A stretch of 64,000 nt of DNA from JAFGCY01 sp964609245 (GCA_964609245.1 CAZSSB010000013.1:1-64000); one strand, 5' to 3'. Shown: positions 25,407 to 34,214, counted from the stretch's first letter. Made by a program: numbers and translations. Notes: a model not told the origin generated them from the letters alone.

Positions 25407-25418
25407 GCGGCGAGTATA
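25407..25418 (-). promoter_or_regulatory. -10 hexamer TATACT six bases before the Yip1-like ATG
   Basis: On the minus strand TATACT (25413-25418), six bases, ATG at 25406. It rules out the longer in-frame extension of the coding region, which reaches back to 25583. Confidence 0.6.
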
Positions 25419-25451
25419 GCAGTACAATACCTGCCAGCGTATAGCGGTACA

Positions 25452-25512
25452 GAGACGGTTGGCTCGTTCCTCGGTCCTCGACACGGAACGGAGGGTATCG
25501 GTCAACCGTCTC
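25452..25512 (+). other. Nested hairpin in the leader of the DsbD-like gene
   Basis: GAGACGGTTG (25452-25461) pairs perfectly with CAACCGTCTC (25503-25512); inside, CGTTCC (25465-25470) pairs with GGAACG (25485-25490). A TACAAT hexamer at 25423-25428 would place the whole structure in the 5' leader, ending 35 bases before the ATG at 25547. It could be a regulatory RNA structure or a transcription attenuator; no known riboswitch is recognised. Confidence 0.45.
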
Positions 25513-25546
25513 AGTGTGTAAGCCGCGACAACCCGCGAGGTCTGGA

Positions 25547-27532
25547 ATGAGAACAGCGCCGATCGCAGCCGCGATACTGACAATCCTGGCAGCAGCCATG
25601 GCCTGGCCCGCGGCCCGGGCGGAAGTTCCGGCCGGCACCCGCGCCGACCTGTTCCTGGAGTCGCAGTACGCGGTTATGGTCGACACGCTGACCGACCGCG
25701 CCGGCCTCACGCCCGGTGACGAGTTCACCCTCGCGGCCCGCGCCACGCCGTTCCAGAGCGAGGAGATTCACTTCCACATCTACGGCGCCGAGCCGTCCGA
25801 GGACTGGAGCTATCTGCCCAGCGCGCTGGTGATGGACGAAGCCGAGGACGTTGAGTGGGGCGAGGTAGTCTTTCCTCCCGGCGAGCGGCACGACACCCAG
25901 ATGTGGCTGACCGGCCAGCCGGTGATCCACGTGACCGGCAGGCTGGCGGCGGACGCGGCGCCGGGCCCGCGCACCTTTACCGCGCAGTTTCTGTTTTCCG
26001 CCTGCACGGAGGACATGTGCCTGGCCCCGTCGCAGATCGAGCTGCGCTGGGAGCTGGAGGTCGTTGCGCCCGGCGAAGCCCTGGACCAGACCGTGCTCAG
26101 CCTGGCGGACCTCACGGCGCCCGTCGCGCCGGACTACAGCCGCTTCCAGCTGCCGGAGCAGGAGGGTGAGCTGGGCGGCGGCATCGACCTCGGCGGCGAT
26201 GAGGAACCGGCGGGCGGGGGCGAGGGCGTCGACCTCGGCAACCTGGAGATCGATCCCGGCACGGACTGGCCGCTGTGGAAGATCCTGCTGTTCGCGATGC
26301 TCGGGGGACTGGTTCTCAACATCATGCCCTGCGTGCTGCCGGTGGTCAGCATCAAGGTGATCGACCTGGTGGGCAGCCACGGGAAGGAGCCCCGCGAGAT
26401 CGTGGGCCACGGCCTGGTATTCGCGGCGGGCATCATCGCCACCTTCCTGCTGGGCGCGATCGTGATCGCGGCAATCCAGGCCTTCGGCACGCAGCTGGGC
26501 TGGGGCAGCCAGTTCCAGAGCCCCGGCTTCATCATCATCATGGCGACGATCATGTTTGTCTTCGGTCTCAGCCTGATCGACGTGTTCAAGATCAAGGCTT
26601 CCGAGGCGGTGACCGAGGGCGCCGGCGGACTGGCCAGGCAGGAGGGCATGGGCGGCAGCTTCTTCAAGGGCGTGCTGGCCACCCTGCTGGGCACGCCGTG
26701 TGTGGGCCCGTTCCTGGGGCCGGCGCTGCTGGTGGCCTTCACCCTGACATGGCTGCACACCCTGATGATCTTCCTGTTCGTCGGGCTGGGGATGGCGCTA
26801 CCCTATCTGGTGATGCTGCCGTTCCTGACGCGCATGAGCAAGCGCGACCGCGGGCGCCTCAGCCGCAGGCTGCAGGAGAGCAAGGACTGGCTGAACGACT
26901 TCAAGGTGGTGATGGCCTTCCTGCTGTTCGCGACCGTCGTTTATCTGCTCTACATCCTGCAGGGCGTGCTGGGCGGCGAGGCCGTGATCTGGGCGCTGAC
27001 GTTCCTGGTCGGCGTGGGGTTCGCCTCCTGGCTGTGGGCGCGGATCGTGAACCTTGGCCGCGGCTACGTGGCCCTGGCCTGGATTGTGGGCCTGCTCGTG
27101 CTGGGGGCCAGCGGCTGGCTGACGGTTCCGCGCGTGTACACCTCGACAGCTCACGCTGCCAGCGCCGTGCCCCACAACGGCTGGGAGGCGTTCAGCTTCG
27201 ACAAGCTGCAGGAGTATACGGCTGAGGGCAAAACGGTGCTGGTGGACTTCACCGCCGACTGGTGCCCCAACTGCAAGACCAACGAGGCGGTCGCACTCAA
27301 CATCGACAGCACCACGCAGCTGAGGGACGAGCTGGGGATCGTGTTCATGATCGCGGACTGGACGGCGCGCGACGACGAGATCGGCGACGTGCTGCGGGCG
27401 CTGGGCTTCGCCAGCGTGCCGCTGACGGCGATCTTCCCCGGCAGCAATCCGAACAAGCCGATCCTGATCGATGGCGTCTATACGCCGGCGCGGCTGCACG
27501 ACGCGATGCGCCAGGCGGCGGGGGCGGGGTAG
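25547..27532 (+). CDS. DsbD-like thiol:disulfide interchange protein
   Basis: A 661-residue protein: a signal peptide ending MAWPAARA, an N-terminal DsbD-alpha-like beta domain with FSACTEDMCLAP, an eight-helix membrane domain with the redox cysteines MPCVLPVVSIK (Cys262) and GTPCVGPFLGPAL (Cys385), and a C-terminal thioredoxin domain with DWCPNCKT (Cys573, Cys576). Proteins of this type carry electrons from cytoplasmic thioredoxin across the membrane to periplasmic partners. The WCPNC active site differs from the usual WCVxC of DsbD. ATG at 25547 follows GCGAGG. No obvious client gene is next to it; bshC in the window hints at thiol chemistry but is 18 kb away. Confidence 0.88.
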   Translation: MRTAPIAAAILTILAAAMAWPAARAEVPAGTRADLFLESQYAVMVDTLTDRAGLTPGDEFTLAARATPFQSEEIHFHIYGAEPSEDWSYLPSALVMDEAEDVEWGEVVFPPGERHDTQMWLTGQPVIHVTGRLAADAAPGPRTFTAQFLFSACTEDMCLAPSQIELRWELEVVAPGEALDQTVLSLADLTAPVAPDYSRFQLPEQEGELGGGIDLGGDEEPAGGGEGVDLGNLEIDPGTDWPLWKILLFAMLGGLVLNIMPCVLPVVSIKVIDLVGSHGKEPREIVGHGLVFAAGIIATFLLGAIVIAAIQAFGTQLGWGSQFQSPGFIIIMATIMFVFGLSLIDVFKIKASEAVTEGAGGLARQEGMGGSFFKGVLATLLGTPCVGPFLGPALLVAFTLTWLHTLMIFLFVGLGMALPYLVMLPFLTRMSKRDRGRLSRRLQESKDWLNDFKVVMAFLLFATVVYLLYILQGVLGGEAVIWALTFLVGVGFASWLWARIVNLGRGYVALAWIVGLLVLGASGWLTVPRVYTSTAHAASAVPHNGWEAFSFDKLQEYTAEGKTVLVDFTADWCPNCKTNEAVALNIDSTTQLRDELGIVFMIADWTARDDEIGDVLRALGFASVPLTAIFPGSNPNKPILIDGVYTPARLHDAMRQAAGAG

Positions 27533-27548
27533 TCGCGCCAGTCCGGCG

Positions 27549-28063
27549 CTAGAGATTCGGCTGGAAGCGCGCGCCGTCGCCGATGAACGGGTTGAGGCGG
27601 CGCTCCTCGTCGATGCTCGTCTCCGGCCCGTGGCCCGGCCAGACCCGCGTCTCGGGCGNNNNNNNNNNNNNNNNNNNNNNNNNNNNNNNNNNNNNNNNNN
27701 NNNNNNNNNNNNNNNNNNNNNNNNNNNNNNNNNNNNNNNNNNNNNNNNNNNNNNNNNNGCGCCGGGCACCCCCCAGCCGGCGGCGGTCTCCGCCATGCGC
27801 CTCAGCAGCGGCAGGTCAGCGGGATGCATGGCGATGGGCGCGTCGAGCTGACGCTTGAACTTCGCCAGATCGAAGACGTGGTCGAAGTGCGCGTGGGTCA
27901 GCAGGATCAGCCGCGGCTCAAGGTCGTTGTCACGAATCCAGCTGAGCACCTCGTCGCTGGCGATGCCGGGATCGACCACGGCGCACTGGCGCGAGTCGTC
28001 GTCGATCAGCAGATAGACGTTGTTCTCCAGCGGGCCACAGACGAAACGCTTGACCTCAAGCAT
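27549..28063 (-). CDS. MBL-fold metallo-hydrolase (interrupted by a gap)
   Basis: The N-terminal part (MLEVKRFVCGPLENNVYLLIDD) has the zinc motif LTHAHFDHVFDLAKFK, i.e. HxHxDH, of the metallo-beta-lactamase fold. After the 100-N gap the same strand gives VWPGHGPETSIDEERRLNPFIGDGARFQPNL and a stop at 27549, the typical glyoxalase-II-like MBL C-terminus with its GHG histidine. Between them an unknown length is missing. These small proteins hydrolyse thioesters or other substrates; the actual one is unknown. The start at 28063 is fixed by a TATAAT hexamer six bases upstream. Confidence 0.85.
27659..27758. other. Assembly gap (100 N)
   Basis: A run of exactly 100 N inside the MBL-fold gene. The true length is unknown, so its reading frame across the gap cannot be checked. 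Confidence 0.98.
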
Positions 28064-28075
28064 CGCGCGATTATA
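28064..28075 (-). promoter_or_regulatory. -10 hexamer TATAAT six bases before the MBL-hydrolase ATG
   Basis: Minus-strand TATAAT (28070-28075), six bases, ATG at 28063. Together with the yaaR promoter it fills a 39-base intergenic region. Confidence 0.65.
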
Positions 28076-28090
28076 CCCCCGCCGCCGGGC

Positions 28091-28102
28091 TATAATCGTC
28101 CC
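28091..28102 (+). promoter_or_regulatory. -10 hexamer TATAAT six bases before the yaaR GTG
   Basis: TATAAT (28091-28096), six bases, GTG at 28103. It supports a GTG start and a leaderless transcript. Confidence 0.65.
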
Positions 28103-28543
28103 GTGACCAAGGTCGATCCGCTCAAGGGCCGGACAGGCGCTATGCCGGGCGCGCGGCGCAGGCGGGCCCAGTCCGCGGGCGAGGGCGAGGCGGCCGCCGG
28201 GGCGCTGCAGCAGGAGGCCGGCGGGGTGCCGGCGCGGCTGGCGCCGCAGGTGGAGGAGATCGCCGAGGCGGGCGCCGCCCTGCAGCAGGATCCCACCGGC
28301 GCGCACCTGGACCGCTACAAGCAGGCGGTGCGCCAGTTCCTGGACGAGGTGGTCCGCGACAGCATGCAGGTCAGCAGCGAGGCGACGGTGGGCTTCAGCC
28401 GCAAGGTGTTCTCCACCATCGCGCGGATCGACGTGGCGCTGGCCGACCTGGCCGACGCCGTGCTGGGCCGCCAGCAGGACGTGCTCAAAGCCGGCGCGAT
28501 CGTCGATCAGATCAAGGGGCTGATCATTGATCTCTACCGCTGA
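28103..28543 (+). CDS. YaaR family protein (DUF327)
   Basis: A 146-residue soluble protein. After a basic and Ala/Gly-rich N-terminus the C-terminal part has the YaaR pattern: LDRYKQAVRQFLDEVVRDSMQV, then RKVFSTIARIDVALADLADAVLGRQQDVLKAGAIVDQIKGLIIDLYR, all helical. YaaR has no known biochemical role, but in Bacillus it lies directly before holB, as it does here. The stop overlaps the next gene by 17 bases. The GTG start is fixed by promoter spacing; the longer upstream reading frame overlaps the divergent MBL gene. Confidence 0.8.
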   Translation: MTKVDPLKGRTGAMPGARRRRAQSAGEGEAAAGALQQEAGGVPARLAPQVEEIAEAGAALQQDPTGAHLDRYKQAVRQFLDEVVRDSMQVSSEATVGFSRKVFSTIARIDVALADLADAVLGRQQDVLKAGAIVDQIKGLIIDLYR

Positions 28544-29561
28544 CAGCTTCCGCGGCCAGCAGCGCACGCGGCACCTGCTGGAGGGCTACCTGGCGCAGGG
28601 GCGGCTGACGGGCACGCTGCTGCTGCTGGGGCAACGCGGGCTGGGCAAGACCACCCTGGCCACCATCATCGCGCGGGCGCTGACCTGTGAGCGCAACACG
28701 GAAAGGCCCCGGCTGTGGTTCTGCGGCGAGTGCTACGCCTGCCGCAGCATCGCGCAAGGCGAGCAGCCGGAGCTGGTGATCGTGCGCCCGCGGGGCCAGG
28801 ACATCAGCGTCAAGCAGATCGAGGAGGACCACGACGGCTTCCGCAGCGCCCTGCTGCATCCCGCGCTGCTCAGCCACCGCGTGTTCATCATCGACGAGGC
28901 GCATCACCTCAACGAGTTCACCGGCAACCAGATGCTCAAGCTGTTCGAGGAAGCGCCGGCGCAGACGGCCTTCATCCTGGTCACGGACAAGCCGGAGCTG
29001 CTGCTGCCGACGATCCTCAGCCGCGGCCAGAAGCTGCGCCTGGCCCCCGAGCCCGCGGAGCAGCTGTCGCCGGTGGTGGCGGAGGACGCCACGGTCACGC
29101 TGGAGACGGCCCGCGAGGCGGCGCGGATGGCCGCCGGGCGCTACGTCGAGGCGCTGGCGCTGGCGCGCGACGACGATTGGCGCGATGCCGTCCGCCAGCT
29201 GGCCGCGCTGCTCTATGGCGGGGCGGGCACCGCGGCCGCCGCCGGCGTGCTGGCGGAGTTCGAGCTGGCGGCGCTGTGGGCGAGGCATCTGGCGGCCAGC
29301 GGGCTCGACGCCGCCACCGCCGAGAAGCGCATCCGCCGCGCCAAAGACGACCACGACCGCGCGCTGCGCGTGCGGCGCAACGAGCTGACCCGCGAGGCGC
29401 TGATCACGGCCTACGACCGCGCGGCCTGGTGGGCGCTGGCGCAAACCGCGCCGCCGCCGGGTTTCGCCCGGGCACTGTGGGATCTGAAGCTGCGCATCGA
29501 CCAGAACGTCGACCGGCGGCTGTCCCAGACCGTCTTCGAGCTGACGCTGAGCCGTCCCTAG
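28527..29561 (+). CDS. holB: DNA polymerase III clamp-loader subunit delta'
   Basis: A 344-residue AAA+ protein: FRGQQRTRHLLEG, Walker A GQRGLGKTTLA, a zinc-type four-cysteine set ending FCGECYAC, Walker B FIIDEAHHLNEF, and the sensor region ending ILSRGQKLRLAP, where the usual SRC reads SRG. The subunit is part of the clamp loader that opens the beta ring. DnaX would also fit the AAA+ part, but the length is that of delta' and the upstream yaaR neighbour points to holB. The only nearby start is TTG at 28527, inside the end of yaaR, which suggests translational coupling. Confidence 0.85.
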   Translation: MISTADSFRGQQRTRHLLEGYLAQGRLTGTLLLLGQRGLGKTTLATIIARALTCERNTERPRLWFCGECYACRSIAQGEQPELVIVRPRGQDISVKQIEEDHDGFRSALLHPALLSHRVFIIDEAHHLNEFTGNQMLKLFEEAPAQTAFILVTDKPELLLPTILSRGQKLRLAPEPAEQLSPVVAEDATVTLETAREAARMAAGRYVEALALARDDDWRDAVRQLAALLYGGAGTAAAAGVLAEFELAALWARHLAASGLDAATAEKRIRRAKDDHDRALRVRRNELTREALITAYDRAAWWALAQTAPPPGFARALWDLKLRIDQNVDRRLSQTVFELTLSRP

Positions 29562-29575
29562 CGGCGGCCGCCTCG

Positions 29576-30526
29576 TTACTCGCGCTCCTCGTCGCGACTG
29601 GCCCGCGGGTGGGTCTGCTCGTAGGCCCGGCGCAGGTGGGTGCGCGTCACCTGGGTGTAGGTCTGGGTAGTGTTGATGCTGGAATGGCCCAGCAGCTCCT
29701 GCACCAGCCGCACGTCGGCCCCGCCCTCCAGCATGTGGGTGGCGCAGGCGTGGCGCAGCTTGTGCGGACTGAGATGCTTGAGCTGGCCGGCCCGCAGCAC
29801 GGCCTGGTTGAGGATATTGCGCATCGCCCGCGCGCTGAGCCGCCCGCCGCGCGTGTTGAGCCACAGCGCCGCCCCGCTCTGGGGCCCGGCCAGCGCCGGC
29901 CGTCCGGCCGAGAGGTAGCGCTCCAGGGCGCGCGCGGCGCCGCCGCCGAACGGGACCAGGCGCTGCCTGCCACCCTTGCCGGTCACCTGCACCAGCCGCT
30001 GCTCGGTTTCCACCTGCGGTGTGTCGAGCCCGGCGCACTCGCTGACGCGCAGGCCCGTCGCGTAGGTCAGGTGCAGGATCGCGGCGTTGCGGATCAGCAG
30101 CGGCTTGTCGGATGGCGCCCCGTCGAACGCGCAGACGATCGCCCGCACCTCGTCGCTGGAGAAGTAGGCCGGCAGCTGGCGCTGGTAGCGCGGCGGCTTG
30201 AGGCCGGCCAGCGGGTTGCCGGCGCAGCGGCCGCGGAAGACCATGTACTGGCCGTAGGCCTTCAGCGCGCTGACGGCCCGGGCCGCCGAGCGGGCCGACA
30301 GCTTCGCCGTGCCCGCCGGCTGCTCGGCCCTCGGGCTGAGCCGCTCGACCAAATACAGCCCGGCGCGCTGGCGGGTCAGGGCCTGGTCCAGCCGCCAGCC
30401 CTGGCGCCGGCAGAACTCGCGGTAGCCGGCCAGGTCCGTCAGGTAGGCCCGCACCGTCGCGGCGGACTTGCCCCGCACCTGGCTCAGGTATTCCGCGAAC
30501 CCGTCCGGCTCGCCGCTCCCTTTCAT
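29576..30526 (-). CDS. Tyrosine recombinase, XerC/XerD type
   Basis: A 316-residue integrase-family protein. The N-terminal SAM-like DNA-binding domain (GFAEYLSQVRGKSAATVRAYLTDLAGYREF) is followed by the catalytic domain with TGLRVSECAGL (Arg), GKGGRQRLVPF (Lys), PHKLRHACATHML (His-x-x-Arg), LGHSSINTTQTYTQV (His and the nucleophile Tyr). It would resolve chromosome dimers at dif, or act like XerA/XerH as a single recombinase. ATG at 30526 is favoured by an AGAGGG site; an in-frame ATG at 30562 is possible. There is no adjacent mobile element, so a housekeeping role is likely. It is convergent with holB. Confidence 0.88.
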   Translation of the reverse strand: MKGSGEPDGFAEYLSQVRGKSAATVRAYLTDLAGYREFCRRQGWRLDQALTRQRAGLYLVERLSPRAEQPAGTAKLSARSAARAVSALKAYGQYMVFRGRCAGNPLAGLKPPRYQRQLPAYFSSDEVRAIVCAFDGAPSDKPLLIRNAAILHLTYATGLRVSECAGLDTPQVETEQRLVQVTGKGGRQRLVPFGGGAARALERYLSAGRPALAGPQSGAALWLNTRGGRLSARAMRNILNQAVLRAGQLKHLSPHKLRHACATHMLEGGADVRLVQELLGHSSINTTQTYTQVTRTHLRRAYEQTHPRASRDEERE

Positions 30527-30576
30527 CGAACAAACCCTCTGGCCGCCGCGTTCAGCACACATGCGGCAGGCATGTC

Positions 30577-30590
30577 ACTATAATATCTCG
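30577..30590. promoter_or_regulatory. Overlapping divergent -10 elements (recombinase / FG-GAP lipoprotein)
   Basis: On the plus strand TATAAT (30579-30584) lies six bases before the ATG at 30591. On the minus strand TATAGT (30577-30582) overlaps it and would serve the recombinase gene. Both promoters thus share the same base pairs and cannot be open at once. Confidence 0.55.
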
Positions 30591-32834
30591 ATGCGCGCCT
30601 TTTGGCCAACGGTCCTGCTGATGCTCACGCTCGCCGTGGGAACCGTCGGCTGCGCCCACGACACCAGCTGGATGTTCAACGCCGACTACGAGATCGTGGC
30701 GGTGGACATCGAGGCGGGCACCTTCACCATCACCGGCGCCATTCGGTCGGACTTCGTCCGGCCGCCCAGCGAGGAACAGGAGCAGGAAGAAGAGCCCGCC
30801 GAGCAGTTCTACCAGATCAAGGTGCTCAACTCCCCGCTCAATGACCGCACGTACACCGTCGTCGCCGTCGAAGAAGCGGGCGAGGAACTGGTCATCACCG
30901 TGACGGAGGCCATTCCGGACGCGACCGTCGGCGGAGTCGTCCAGCTGATCGAGCCCGAGGGCACCCAGCTGGATCCCAAGGAGGTGCTGCTGTACTTCCG
31001 CACCGTCGGCGAGCTCGACTCCGACTATTGGTACTACATCGTCTTCAACCTCTCCAGGGCACCGGAGCTGTACAACCAGGTGGTGCCGGACGACGGCATC
31101 CCCTTCAACCAGATCAGCGGCGCCGATCGCGCCCGCAACTGGGAGATGTACGTGTTGCTGCATCCGACCGGCCAGGGCGATACCGAGGCCTACGCGCTGC
31201 AGCGGCCCCGGCTGCCGACCACCATCGCCACCGCGCGCGGCCCGATGGACGCGACGACGGGCTACTTCACCGAAGGCGAGATCCTGGAGTCGGGCACGAC
31301 GATCCCGGTCAGCTTCGAGCTGGACATCGCCGTGGCATGCAGACTGGACGGCAAGGTTCAGCTGATTCAGGGGTTGCAGCCCGACCTGGATGATCCCGTG
31401 TATTTCGTGCCAGCGGAGGACATCGCCGCCGGCGACGGACCGGGGCCGATCCGTCTGCACGCCGCGGAGTTCACCGGCGACAACTTCCTGGATTTGCTGG
31501 TGCTCTACGAAGGCGCGGAGGCGGCGGGAGCCCTGCGGGTGCTGGCCGGCGACGGCATTGGCGGCTTTACCGCCGCCGGCGCGGATGTTCCGGTGGACGG
31601 CACGCCCATCGACTGGCACGTCGCCGACTTCAACGGCGACGGCCGCCTCGACATCGCGGTCCTGACGACCAGTGAAGGCGCGGGCCAGGTCGGCACGTGG
31701 CTGTGGGAGGCGGTCGAGGAGCCGGCGGAAGGCGAGGAGTCGTTCACGCTGACCGCCGGAGAGGTGCTGCCCAGTGGTGATGACCCGGTCGCGATGTCCG
31801 GTGGGCTGCTGGAAGGCGGCACGGTGGATCTGGTGGTCGCCAACGGCGGTACGGTCGAGGAGGAAGACGGCCAGGTGCGTGTGTTCCTCGGCCCCGGCGA
31901 CGGCACGTTCACAGCCGGCCCACAGGAGGGCATCAGCGGGCAGGTGCTGGGCGTCGACGTGGGTGAGATGCTCGGCACCCGCGATGACATCGTGGTGACT
32001 TACTTCGCGATGGCCGAGATCGACGACGGCGTGCAGGAGCAGCGGGGCTTCGTGTCGCTGCTGCGCAACACCGAAGAGGAGGAACTGGCGTTCGATAGCA
32101 CCGCGTCGGGCACCATGTACTTCGACGGCGAGCCCCGGCACCCGCTGATTCACGACACGGCCCAGGAACCGGGCAGCCTGACGGGCGTCGTGGTGGTCGA
32201 CGGCCGCCTGCTGGAGACGCCGGCGGCGCTGCCCAACCAGACGATGTACATCCTGCGCCGCGACCGCGACAGCAGCGAGTTCGCCTGGTACAAGGACGAG
32301 CGGAACCGCATCGAGATCATCAACTACCTGACCAGCGGCGCCGAGCCGACGCGGATCCACCTGGCGAATTTCAACGGCGACGAGGTGGTCAATGACTTCG
32401 TGATCGTCAACTCGGCGGACGATGACGCCGGCAACCGCATCAGCATCTTCCACGGCCTCGGGCGCCACAACTACACCAGCGCCGATATCTACTGGACCGA
32501 TGACACTCCTGAGTCCCTGTACGCCCAGGAGTGGTACCTGCGCCACACGGTGGGGCCGAACTCCATCGAGCTGGTGATGGACCCGGACTACATCTACGAC
32601 CTGGCGTTCCTGCCGGTGGGCAGCTTCACGGTGGACTTCATGACCGGCACGCGGCCGATCGAATACCTCGGCGTGGTCGAGGAGGATGGACTGGTCGAGG
32701 ACAACCTGGTGCCGCCGGTGGTGGTGCCGATCGTGGTCGATCACGAGGACAACGACCAGTACAACCCGCGGGCCGACGTGTTCGTGACGGATCCCGCCGC
32801 CGACATCGTCTGGTGGGACGTGGGGGTGGAGTGA
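30591..32834 (+). CDS. Lipoprotein with FG-GAP/VCBS-like repeats
   Basis: A 747-residue protein. MRAFWPTVLLMLTLAVGTVGC is a lipoprotein signal (lipobox TVGC). The middle holds repeats of the FG-GAP/VCBS kind, each with a calcium-type DxDxDGxxD-like loop: ADFNGDGRLDIAVL, AEFTGDNFLDLLVLY and ANFNGDEVVNDFVIV. Such repeats build beta-propellers on extracellular proteins. The first 250 residues show an acidic linker (EEQEQEEEP) and a beta-rich region I do not recognise. Start fixed by a leaderless-type promoter. The TGA stop overlaps the next ATG as TGATG, so the four genes to 36244 form an operon. Confidence 0.75.
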   Translation: MRAFWPTVLLMLTLAVGTVGCAHDTSWMFNADYEIVAVDIEAGTFTITGAIRSDFVRPPSEEQEQEEEPAEQFYQIKVLNSPLNDRTYTVVAVEEAGEELVITVTEAIPDATVGGVVQLIEPEGTQLDPKEVLLYFRTVGELDSDYWYYIVFNLSRAPELYNQVVPDDGIPFNQISGADRARNWEMYVLLHPTGQGDTEAYALQRPRLPTTIATARGPMDATTGYFTEGEILESGTTIPVSFELDIAVACRLDGKVQLIQGLQPDLDDPVYFVPAEDIAAGDGPGPIRLHAAEFTGDNFLDLLVLYEGAEAAGALRVLAGDGIGGFTAAGADVPVDGTPIDWHVADFNGDGRLDIAVLTTSEGAGQVGTWLWEAVEEPAEGEESFTLTAGEVLPSGDDPVAMSGGLLEGGTVDLVVANGGTVEEEDGQVRVFLGPGDGTFTAGPQEGISGQVLGVDVGEMLGTRDDIVVTYFAMAEIDDGVQEQRGFVSLLRNTEEEELAFDSTASGTMYFDGEPRHPLIHDTAQEPGSLTGVVVVDGRLLETPAALPNQTMYILRRDRDSSEFAWYKDERNRIEIINYLTSGAEPTRIHLANFNGDEVVNDFVIVNSADDDAGNRISIFHGLGRHNYTSADIYWTDDTPESLYAQEWYLRHTVGPNSIELVMDPDYIYDLAFLPVGSFTVDFMTGTRPIEYLGVVEEDGLVEDNLVPPVVVPIVVDHEDNDQYNPRADVFVTDPAADIVWWDVGVE

Positions 32835-33826
32835 TGAGAGGCTGCGTGCAGCGACTGGCCAACTGCGTGTTCGGCGTGGTGCTGGTGGCGGTGGTGGGCC
32901 TGCTGCTGGTCTACTACCTGGTGCTGCCCAAGCTGGACGAGATGCTGGCCGACGCCGTCCGGCGCGAGTTCATCCTGCCGCCGTCGAGCACGGTGGGCAT
33001 CACCCGCGGGTCTCTGCTGGATACCCTGGAGGGTGAGGTCAAGCACTTCCACGTGGCCAGCAGCGAGGCCAAGATCAGCGGGCTGCTGGTGGAGGACGTC
33101 GAGTTTCGGGCCGAGGGCATCCGCTTCGATCTGCCCCAGACGCTGATCTCCGGCCAGGCCGAACTGCTGGAGGTCGCCCACGGCGAACTGGTGTTCCGCG
33201 TCGCCGAGGAGGCGCTGGAGGATCGCTGGGCGGCGGATCTGCGCAAGCGCGGGCTGAGCGACGTCCAGGTCGAGCTGACCGACGATCAGGTGGCGGTCGA
33301 CTCCGTGCTGGACCTCAAGCTGACCAAGGTGCGCGTCGGGGCGCGGGGCGAGCTCTACGTCGACGGTACCGAGCGCATCCGCTTCAAGGTGCTGGAACTG
33401 GAGCTGGGCGGCGCCAACGTGGGCGTCGAGGAACTCAAGGCGGTGTTCTCGGCGCTGACACCCGTGATCGACCTCGGCCAGTTCAAGATGTCGGTGGCGA
33501 TCGACGACGTCGGGATGCGCGACGGTTACCTCTACGTCCAGGCCCGCAGCATGAGCCTCGAGGAGAAGCTGGCGCGCGAGCAGGCTGCGGAAGAGGACCC
33601 GCAGGCGGATGCCGAGCAGGACACCGGCGGCACGCGCATCAGGATCCCCACGCTCGACGAACTGCGCAGCCTGTTCCTGGAGGAGACCGCCGAGGAGGAG
33701 GCTGAGGATGACGGCGCGGCGGACGAGGAGCAGCAGGCCGATCAGGATACAGCCAGTGAGGACGGTGAGGACCATGCAGCAGAAGACGGGGTGGCGGACG
33801 GCGCGGACCGTCCCGCCGAGGACTAG
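32834..33826 (+). CDS. LmeA/DUF2993-like lipid-binding protein
   Basis: A 330-residue protein: an N-terminal membrane helix (FGVVLVAVVGLLLVYYLVL), then a beta domain with the DUF2993 pattern (GSLLDTLEGEVKHFHVASSEAKISGLLVEDV... and GRGELYVDGTERIRFKVLELELGG-like strands), and a long acidic tail (EEEAEDDGAADEEQQ). LmeA of mycobacteria binds phospholipids in the envelope. Here the same role is inferred from fold and neighbours. ATG at 32834 overlaps the stop of the previous gene; a second small gene starts inside its last 53 bases. The acidic tail, very unlike the core, is odd. Confidence 0.6.
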   Translation: MRGCVQRLANCVFGVVLVAVVGLLLVYYLVLPKLDEMLADAVRREFILPPSSTVGITRGSLLDTLEGEVKHFHVASSEAKISGLLVEDVEFRAEGIRFDLPQTLISGQAELLEVAHGELVFRVAEEALEDRWAADLRKRGLSDVQVELTDDQVAVDSVLDLKLTKVRVGARGELYVDGTERIRFKVLELELGGANVGVEELKAVFSALTPVIDLGQFKMSVAIDDVGMRDGYLYVQARSMSLEEKLAREQAAEEDPQADAEQDTGGTRIRIPTLDELRSLFLEETAEEEAEDDGAADEEQQADQDTASEDGEDHAAEDGVADGADRPAED

Positions 33827-34214
33827 TCTGACGATCGCGGCGATGGCGCTGGCGGCTGCCGCGTTGCTGGTCGGGCTGGCGCTGGCCGCCGAGCCGGGCG
33901 GCAAGGAGGACCCGCTGGCGACGATCAGCTACGTCGGTCGCTACGCGCAATTCTCACGCGTCGAATGCGCGGCGCGGCGCAGTCTGCGGCTGGGCACCGG
34001 CGCCGAGCTGGTCATCGTGGATCCGGCCTTCGAGGAGATTGCCGTGCGCGAGTTTGACCCGCTGCGCGACACGCTGGTCGACCTGACGGAGGGCACCCCC
34101 GTGCAGCTGGCGGTGCTGATCGCGGGACATCACTACGTCAACGGCAGCAATCACGACGTGTTCCTGCGTGCCGACGAGGACATCGTGCTGCTGATGCGCG
34201 GGGAGTGGAAATGA
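33774..34214 (+). CDS. Small exported protein of unknown function
   Basis: A 146-residue protein with a hydrophobic segment LTIAAMALAAAALLVGLALAAE that looks like a signal peptide or anchor after a basic N-terminus, and a mature part of about 100 residues (ISYVGRYAQFSRVECAARRSLRLG...). I do not recognise it. The ATG at 33774 lies within the end of the DUF2993 gene, with GAGG upstream; its stop overlaps the next ATG as ATGA. Position in the operon suggests an envelope role. An alternative start at 33843 would remove the basic N-terminus. Confidence 0.55.
   Translation: MQQKTGWRTARTVPPRTSLTIAAMALAAAALLVGLALAAEPGGKEDPLATISYVGRYAQFSRVECAARRSLRLGTGAELVIVDPAFEEIAVREFDPLRDTLVDLTEGTPVQLAVLIAGHHYVNGSNHDVFLRADEDIVLLMRGEWK

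Noticed and set aside
28524..30533. A 669-residue minus-strand frame spanning holB and the recombinase region
   Set aside because: It is out of frame with the recombinase and antisense to holB.
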